From: an uncultured Selenomonadales bacterium
GTDB lineage: Bacteria > Bacillota > Negativicutes > Selenomonadales > Selenomonadaceae
Assembly: GCA_937877655.1 (NCBI GenBank)
Contig: CALFJC010000151.1
Location: 1-16,523, forward strand
Direction: 5' to 3'
DNA length: 16,523 nucleotides
Shown: positions 14,401 through 16,523 of the stretch, piece after piece
How the letters are laid out: each line of letters starts with the position of its first letter
Position numbering within the stretch: position 1 is the first letter of the stretch
Translations under genes and position numbers: made by a program
Notes under the pieces: generated by a model
The model's database searches: none
What the model saw: the letters and a program-made list of their open reading frames with translations, nothing else
What the model was told of the DNA's origin: nothing

Positions 14401-16523
14401 TAATTTCCGGCAAAGCCGCTTCGCTCGGCGCAGATGCAACAAACTTTGCGGCGACGGTAAGCCCGTATAATCAACTTGTTTCAATCGACGGCTCGGCGGC
14501 GAAAACTGCGATTTCAATCAGCGGCAACGCTCTTGCAAATTACATTGTCGGCAGTTCGGTTGTGGCAGGAAGTCTTTTCGGCGGCGCGGGCAGAGATACT
14601 CTCCAAGCGGGTACGGTCGGCGCATATCTCGACGGCGGCGATAACAACGATTATCTTATTGGCGCAGACGGCAACGATACCTTTGTTTTCAACGGCGGCA
14701 ATGACACAATCCAAAGCTTCACAGCGGACGCTGATACTATTATTTTGTCGGGCTTTGATCCAATAACCGACGGCGCGAAACTCGAAAGCTTGGACGGCGG
14801 CTTTAAACTCAATTTCGACAACAGCAACTCGCTGACGTTCAAAGGAATTTCCGCCAAAATCGGCGATTACACTTACACCGCAACTTCGATTGTATCAAGT
14901 GACGGCGTGACACTCGGCGCAGCTTACAAAGAATCTACTCTCGAAGTGGACGACGCGATTAACAATATCGACGCCACAGCAATTTCAAATGCGATTTCAA
15001 TTAAGGGCGGCAACAACGCAAGCAGTATTAACGGCAGTGATGCGGGTTCGTCTTTAATCGGCGGCGCAGGAAATGATTCACTCGTCGGCAGATCCGGCAA
15101 AACAGATAAATTTGTTTATACGGCGGGCAGTGACACAATCGAAGGCTACGACAGCTCCGACACGGTTATTTTGGACTCCGAAGTTCTCACGCCTCCGACG
15201 GACTTCGCAAGTATTTCATCAAGCAACGGCAATTTTGTTCTTGGATTTAATGCAACCGATTCACTTACTTTCAAGGCAACGTCAGAACTTCAAATCACGA
15301 AAGACACAGATATTTATTATTACACGCCGAATTCAATTCAAAAGAACACGGAAGCAATTTCGCTGGGTGCAGAGTACGGCTCGACCTTCAACGGAACTTT
15401 GGAGGCTTATGAAAAAATCGCGACTATCGACGCCTCGAAGGTTGAACGCACGATAAGAATCACGGGCAACGACGAAGCGAATTACATTGTGGCGAGCAGT
15501 ATTTACGGCGGCACGGTTTTGGGCGGCGAAGGCGAAGATACTCTTGTTGCGGGCTCGATAGGCGCATATCTTGACGGCGGCGACGACAACGACTTGCTGA
15601 TTGGCGGCAACGGCAACGACACCTTTGTATTCACGGGCGGCTCCGATTCAATCAGCGGTTACAATGAAGGCGACATTGTCACCATGAACAGCCGCGATTT
15701 TTCGCCCGCAGATGCGACCGTCACAACAAGTGGCGACAATCTCATAATGAATTTCGGAAGCACCGACAGTTTGACTTTCGAGGAGGGAGCCGACAGCACA
15801 ATTTCTCTGGTAAGCGGCAACAATCTCTATGTGCTCACGAAGAACACAATCGCGCTGGATAAAAGCATAACGTTGACGAATGGCTATGATTCCGAAACAT
15901 TTACGGCGGGCAATTATGAAACAGTTGACGCTTCGGCAGTAACAAACGCAATTTCAATCGCGGGCAACGATCAAGGCAACTACATAATCGGCAGCGAGAC
16001 CAAATCGAATTCACTTGACGGCGGCGCAGGCGACGATACCCTCGTTGGCGGCTCGATCGGCGGCGAATCGGATGTTTTCTTCTACTCCGAAGGCAAAGAT
16101 GTTTTCGAGAACTTCGACAGCAAAGAAGACAAGTTGTCAATCGGCGATAAACTCGGAAGCATAAAGAGCGCGAAGTCGGGCAACGGCAGATTGTCTTTCA
16201 CGATTAACAACAAGAACACTTTGAATTTCCGCAACGACGAGGATGATATTGAAAAAGTTTCGCTTGTAAATGAAAGCGGCGAAGACAACGGCTATCTCAC
16301 AAAGGACGGCGTTGTTGATAGCGACGGCAAATTGAAATTGTTCGACGGCGCGAAGGGCAGAATAGATCTCGCGGCGGAAGAAACTTACAACAGCGGCGTT
16401 GTTTCGGTGAATGCGGAGGCGGTTCGTTATCAGAGCGTGACGGTTGTCGGCGGCGCAAGTGACAGCAACACTCTGAACATTAATTTCCGCGACAAGAACA
16501 AGAAGAAAGACGGCTTCGAGTAC
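8493..16523 (+). CDS. Giant modular RTX calcium-binding protein (3' end beyond window)
   Basis: The frame is open for 2677 codons to the window edge. The ATG at 8493 is the first start after an in-frame TAG (8484-8486) and follows AAAGGGG (8475-8481). There is no Sec signal, no membrane segment, and no cysteine that I could find. It is rich in Gly, Asp, Ser and Thr, as expected for a type I-secreted RTX protein. Order: an N-terminal stretch with LTFDLQRF (residues 22-29); repeated modules starting T/S-I-D-A/G-S-A (residues 137, 327, 1417, 1566, 1997, 2158, 2311, 2477) with GGAGxD clusters followed by a DTF-Y-GG-DTI-GY block and an NSLTF block; a beta-helix-like region (about 443-1120); and an 18-residue tandem array (1195-1302). 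No enzymatic domain is recognised. A surface adhesin, S-layer-like or biofilm matrix role is possible but inferred. The C-terminal secretion signal and any ABC exporter genes are not in the window. Confidence 0.9.
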   Translation, partial: MDGKNFLREQITPTTATRADDLTFDLQRFSKKSTVNSDLFSNGGRYWVEHEGKLKYIINKEWQPLDEEYESWGLSSAEEVNKPIATLQSSGTNNETWKLTDTTKYGKVIVDAINNVSGGYLDESEQALIGASIRNYTTIDASEATSKLYIRLKNSGNTVKKILGGTNDDELIAGDGGVSIDGGAGNDTLYGYTGDDYLDGGAGDDLLIGGGGADTFAYSGGNDTIDGYLSADNPNDTGEKKDTVILSSDDIAAPTSFDNIKQVDSNLVLAFSENNSLTFKDASAVEITKGNDTFAYTATSIGKKGEGITLAANHANVFDGSGTNYQTIDASAVTTAISIKGNDEDNVIIAGTEGGTLDGGAGADSLVGATGKADVFVASAGTDTISGYEAGTDIIEFTNTPTIEVDGDNVKFTDGSNVVVLEGVRGENISVKIGDTEKTYSPVAQIGEGKFYTLSDALTTGGTIQLLVDVEENISVSDTATIDLNGKTFAGDITVASGGNLTLSDSEITGKVTGSVTVDGGTLSITGGIFNSDLSEYVDENTEYEFLDGTKLYVGAEQVAKMIAEEAKFTMSLDGKTSYYSHKVDKPVNAVASIGGNKFYTTLENALSFAESGDTIKLLKDAEETAINISDKVSIDLNGKVLYKKNADTNSALISISAGGELNLIDSAGGGAVESYYFDAIQNSGVFNMRGGKIVTRYNAVQNLAGAKQTKIFSGSIIGKTGIKMLAGLLNVIGGKIRGFYTKDTTELNNLFSKTETIEGGGQNAQGGVTDPPIFMPNVAENANWVEPAADDDSAEKVVGIDIAPTGDVEVIIGGDENGNKSKKTASDIEISGTDFALSIGNDSDSTTKTTLYGGKFSSEGEGSNAIDYQSKKEDDQLVVNGAIVENPINVVEGATVGGKGTDSNVVISSIAVKDEAKNKMAEDTSTSTQAVAKLLTDEPSSFNGGQYDFVGEETEFYAVKATGSSAGGANVVEPATGEQETYYGSLLDAINSTEVADGATITLLKDAEIKSDAISISKSITIDFGGYKIETTLPVPLSVTTGTLTFQNASADDLTGWGVEVASGASVANDYGVVKLVPSSGTTTTLFSNFADGMGNLGDSATLVYEKNESPTDGILRYDDSLQLSGIGNGKGISVGGGNFSLTANNFSADGIAVGLGGNYNFELVSLSGATASVTTFTGSGVADNITNYIESVSINGGAGDDSITNYASKLLITGGAGADSIINSAASVTIDGGADADYISNSGTEVSIVGGAGADSIYNTAASVTIGGDDGDDSIVNSGSTVSIDGGAGADFISINGSAISITGGAGNDTFYYAGGTATVSDFASGDLVSLTGDDGIIAPTDGASLTASDGKFTIQFNNEGTNKLTFNDSAVVNIGDYIYTKDAILNSDKTSATLRADITGSFDATTAQYSSLESIDGSAVTAAVKITGNDLNNYIKSGKEGGSLDGGAGDDTLVGTENKADTFIYSGGADSISGYGEGDSLKLAAGFSPILDGSKLDILDGGFKLNFDNSNSITFSGTTPVSLTSDAGTYIYTATSIVSGTDKVTLVKDFTTASAFNAGTFTTIDASAVTQSGGISINGGTGDSYIIGSDKGTSITGKGTIYGGSQADFISVSGGTVYGGGGADTIFASGAAYIDGGAGSNIISLGAADATVDVKDGSDVISIASDVNSFSVSGFTNDDTFTFGKAVGSIYAVAEVGSTDSMLAVSFGAEEIVSISGLKLEGGNLGSSWSLSSDGTATFASILSDASNVTAEGTFNGYSITGAENKSVVFKGTITRTDTEIQLGGIQSTSGIKVEDKNVSLTAANFGENGATVTSADGYTFHLLAGNDYSGKSFTGLADTVNTIYNHGDNVSISGGSDKDTLVNVEGKNVTLNGGAGADSLVGGSGNALLIGGAGKDTFVYSAGLDTIQGVESDDSVTTTQTLFTDGNKLTSNGDNFTLNFDDTNKLTFTDTTSVKIGNYTYTKDAIISGKAASLGADATNFAATVSPYNQLVSIDGSAAKTAISISGNALANYIVGSSVVAGSLFGGAGRDTLQAGTVGAYLDGGDNNDYLIGADGNDTFVFNGGNDTIQSFTADADTIILSGFDPITDGAKLESLDGGFKLNFDNSNSLTFKGISAKIGDYTYTATSIVSSDGVTLGAAYKESTLEVDDAINNIDATAISNAISIKGGNNASSINGSDAGSSLIGGAGNDSLVGRSGKTDKFVYTAGSDTIEGYDSSDTVILDSEVLTPPTDFASISSSNGNFVLGFNATDSLTFKATSELQITKDTDIYYYTPNSIQKNTEAISLGAEYGSTFNGTLEAYEKIATIDASKVERTIRITGNDEANYIVASSIYGGTVLGGEGEDTLVAGSIGAYLDGGDDNDLLIGGNGNDTFVFTGGSDSISGYNEGDIVTMNSRDFSPADATVTTSGDNLIMNFGSTDSLTFEEGADSTISLVSGNNLYVLTKNTIALDKSITLTNGYDSETFTAGNYETVDASAVTNAISIAGNDQGNYIIGSETKSNSLDGGAGDDTLVGGSIGGESDVFFYSEGKDVFENFDSKEDKLSIGDKLGSIKSAKSGNGRLSFTINNKNTLNFRNDEDDIEKVSLVNESGEDNGYLTKDGVVDSDGKLKLFDGAKGRIDLAAEETYNSGVVSVNAEAVRYQSVTVVGGASDSNTLNINFRDKNKKKDGFEY
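8982..9176 (+). other. RTX nonapeptide cluster 1 (residues 164-228)
   Basis: Contains LGGTNDDELIAGDGG, DGGAGNDTLYGYTGDDYL and DGGAGDDLLIGGGGADTF, consecutive GGxGxDxL calcium-binding turns. It ends in the YSGGNDTIDGY block that closes most modules of this protein. Confidence 0.85.
9540..9656 (+). other. RTX nonapeptide cluster 2 (residues 350-388)
   Basis: A short cluster with LDGGAGADSLVGATGKADVF and a closing GTDTISGY block. It has fewer GGxGxD turns than cluster 1. It sits directly before the beta-helix-like region. Confidence 0.75.
9819..11864 (+). other. Beta-helix-like region with three related adhesin-type segments
   Basis: Three segments share the plan '...FYTLxDAL...G-TI-LL-D-E...I-IS-..-IDLNGK': they start near 9819 (residue 443, FYTLSDALTTGG), 10263 (591, FYTTLENALSFAESGDTIKLL) and 11406 (972, SLLDAINSTEVADGATITLL). 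After each come short alternating strands with Gly turns, as in right-handed beta-helix (pectin-lyase-like) surface proteins of Firmicutes. Canonical RTX turns are absent. The fold assignment is inferred from pattern only. Confidence 0.6.
11862..12089 (+). other. Internal duplicated segment, copy A (residues 1124-1199)
   Basis: The pattern QLSGIGNGKGISV...FSLTANNFSADG...F-L...FTGSGVADNITNYIE...SINGG matches copy B at 13845-14069. Copy A leads into the 18-residue array; copy B leads into another RTX cluster. Confidence 0.65.
12075..12467 (+). repeat. 54-bp / 18-residue tandem array of RTX double turns
   Basis: Six consecutive units of exactly 54 bp start at 12075, 12129, 12183, 12237, 12291 and 12345. 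A seventh begins at 12399 and runs into the closing block that ends near 12467. The consensus is [ST]-I-x-G-G-A-G-A-D-S-I-x-N-S-x-x-x-V, for example LITGGAGADSIINSAASV and SIVGGAGADSIYNTAASV. Eighteen residues equal two 9-residue beta-roll turns, but only one half carries GGAGxD and the other carries an Asn/Ser turn, so calcium sites would lie on alternate turns. The units differ in sequence, so the array is not freshly amplified. Confidence 0.9.
12801..12926 (+). other. RTX cluster 4 (residues 1437-1478)
   Basis: YIKSGKEGGSLDGGAGDDTL followed by ADTFIYSGGADSISGY. This is the typical short module form, preceded by SIDGSAVTAAVKITGND. Confidence 0.8.
12995..13037 (+). repeat. 43-bp exact direct repeat, first copy
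   Basis: The 43 bases at 12995-13037 recur without a mismatch at 14789-14831 (offset 1794). They encode LDGGFKLNFDNSNS, part of the block between an RTX cluster and the next module. Exact identity inside otherwise diverged modules suggests recent gene conversion or duplication. Confidence 0.85.
13227..13490 (+). other. RTX-like cluster 5, degenerate (residues 1579-1666)
   Basis: SINGGTGDSYIIGSDKG, YGGSQADFISVSGG, YGGGGADTIFASG and DGGAGSNIISLG give GG-x-x-D turns with weaker calcium motifs than the other clusters. The usual DTF-Y-GG closing block is replaced by DVKDGSDVISI. Confidence 0.7.
13845..14069 (+). other. Internal duplicated segment, copy B (residues 1785-1859)
   Basis: QLGGIQSTSGIKV, VSLTAANFGENGATV, FTGLADTVNTIYNHG and SISGG align in order with copy A at 11862-12089, with small length differences. 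This shows that larger blocks, not only nonapeptides, were duplicated. Confidence 0.65.
14055..14231 (+). other. RTX cluster 6 (residues 1855-1913)
   Basis: SISGGSDKDTLVNVEGKNV, LNGGAGADSLVGGSGNALL and IGGAGKDTFVYSAGLDTI are calcium-binding turns followed by the closing block. Confidence 0.8.
14541..14720 (+). other. RTX cluster 7 (residues 2017-2076)
   Basis: FGGAGRDTLQAGTVGAYL and DGGDNNDYLIGADGNDTFVF, then NGGNDTIQSF. It is closely similar in protein sequence to cluster 9 at 15483-15662 (GAYLDGGD-ND-LIG--GNDTFVF-GG). Confidence 0.8.
14789..14831 (+). repeat. 43-bp exact direct repeat, second copy
   Basis: This copy is identical to 12995-13037 over 43 bases and encodes the same LDGGFKLNFDNSNS stretch in a later module. 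Confidence 0.85.
15024..15149 (+). other. RTX cluster 8 (residues 2178-2219)
   Basis: SINGSDAGSSLIGGAGNDSL then KTDKFVYTAGSDTIEGY. This is a short cluster with the closing block. Confidence 0.75.
15483..15662 (+). other. RTX cluster 9 (residues 2331-2390)
   Basis: YGGTVLGGEGEDTLVAGSIG, DGGDDNDLLIGGNGNDTFVF and TGGSDSISGY. It is closely related to cluster 7. Confidence 0.8.
15981..16115 (+). other. RTX cluster 10 (residues 2497-2541)
   Basis: YIIGSETKSNSLDGGAGDDTL then ESDVFFYSEGKDVFENF is the last cluster seen. The following residues (about 2542-2677) turn Lys/Asp/Asn-rich, and the frame is still open at the window edge. Confidence 0.75.

Overview
The window most resembles a chromosomal segment of a Gram-negative (diderm) anaerobic Firmicute of the Negativicutes/Selenomonadales type. 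This is an inference, at roughly 50-60% confidence. It rests on strong GGAGG-type ribosome binding sites, moderate GC with A/T-rich spacers, several RTX (hemolysin-type, calcium-binding) proteins without Sec signals, and 18-residue GGAGADS-type repeats that I associate with Selenomonas-like genomes. No rRNA, tRNA, CRISPR array or insertion sequence was seen.

Layout. (1) 3-272 is the last 89 codons of an RTX protein that begins upstream. (2) 284-426 is a spacer with five heptamers, a candidate promoter and an inverted/direct repeat. (3) 427-6848 holds four co-oriented genes: a phosphomannomutase/phosphoglucomutase-family enzyme (427-1791), a 582-residue ATP-grasp protein with a C-terminal methyltransferase-like domain (1805-3553), a full-length alpha-phosphoglucomutase (3612-5225) and glucose-6-phosphate isomerase with a histidine-rich insert (5295-6848). 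(4) 6926-8164 is an exported serpin, followed by a strong rho-independent terminator (8174-8208). (5) 8215-8492 is a leader with a candidate promoter, an orphan Shine-Dalgarno motif and a stable hairpin. (6) 8493-16523 is one uninterrupted reading frame of 2677 codons that runs off the window. It encodes a giant modular RTX protein.

How the genes may work together. Pgi, Pgm and the PMM/PGM-family enzyme interconvert fructose-6-P, glucose-6-P and hexose-1-phosphates, the entry points to nucleotide sugars and surface polysaccharide. The ATP-grasp/methyltransferase protein sits 13 nt behind the mutase and belongs to a family linked with sugar transfer and cell-surface polymers, so it may decorate a glycan or glycan precursor. 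No terminator is visible between 427 and the end of the serpin gene, so a five-gene transcript ending at 8208 is possible. The flanking RTX proteins and the exported serpin are surface or secreted products. The segment therefore combines central hexose-phosphate enzymes with envelope and secretion functions.

The most notable items are the ATP-grasp/methyltransferase fusion paired with a mutase, the His-rich insert in Pgi, the bacterial serpin with an extended reactive-centre loop, heptamer arrays in three separate intergenic spacers, and the mosaic repeat architecture of the giant RTX protein.
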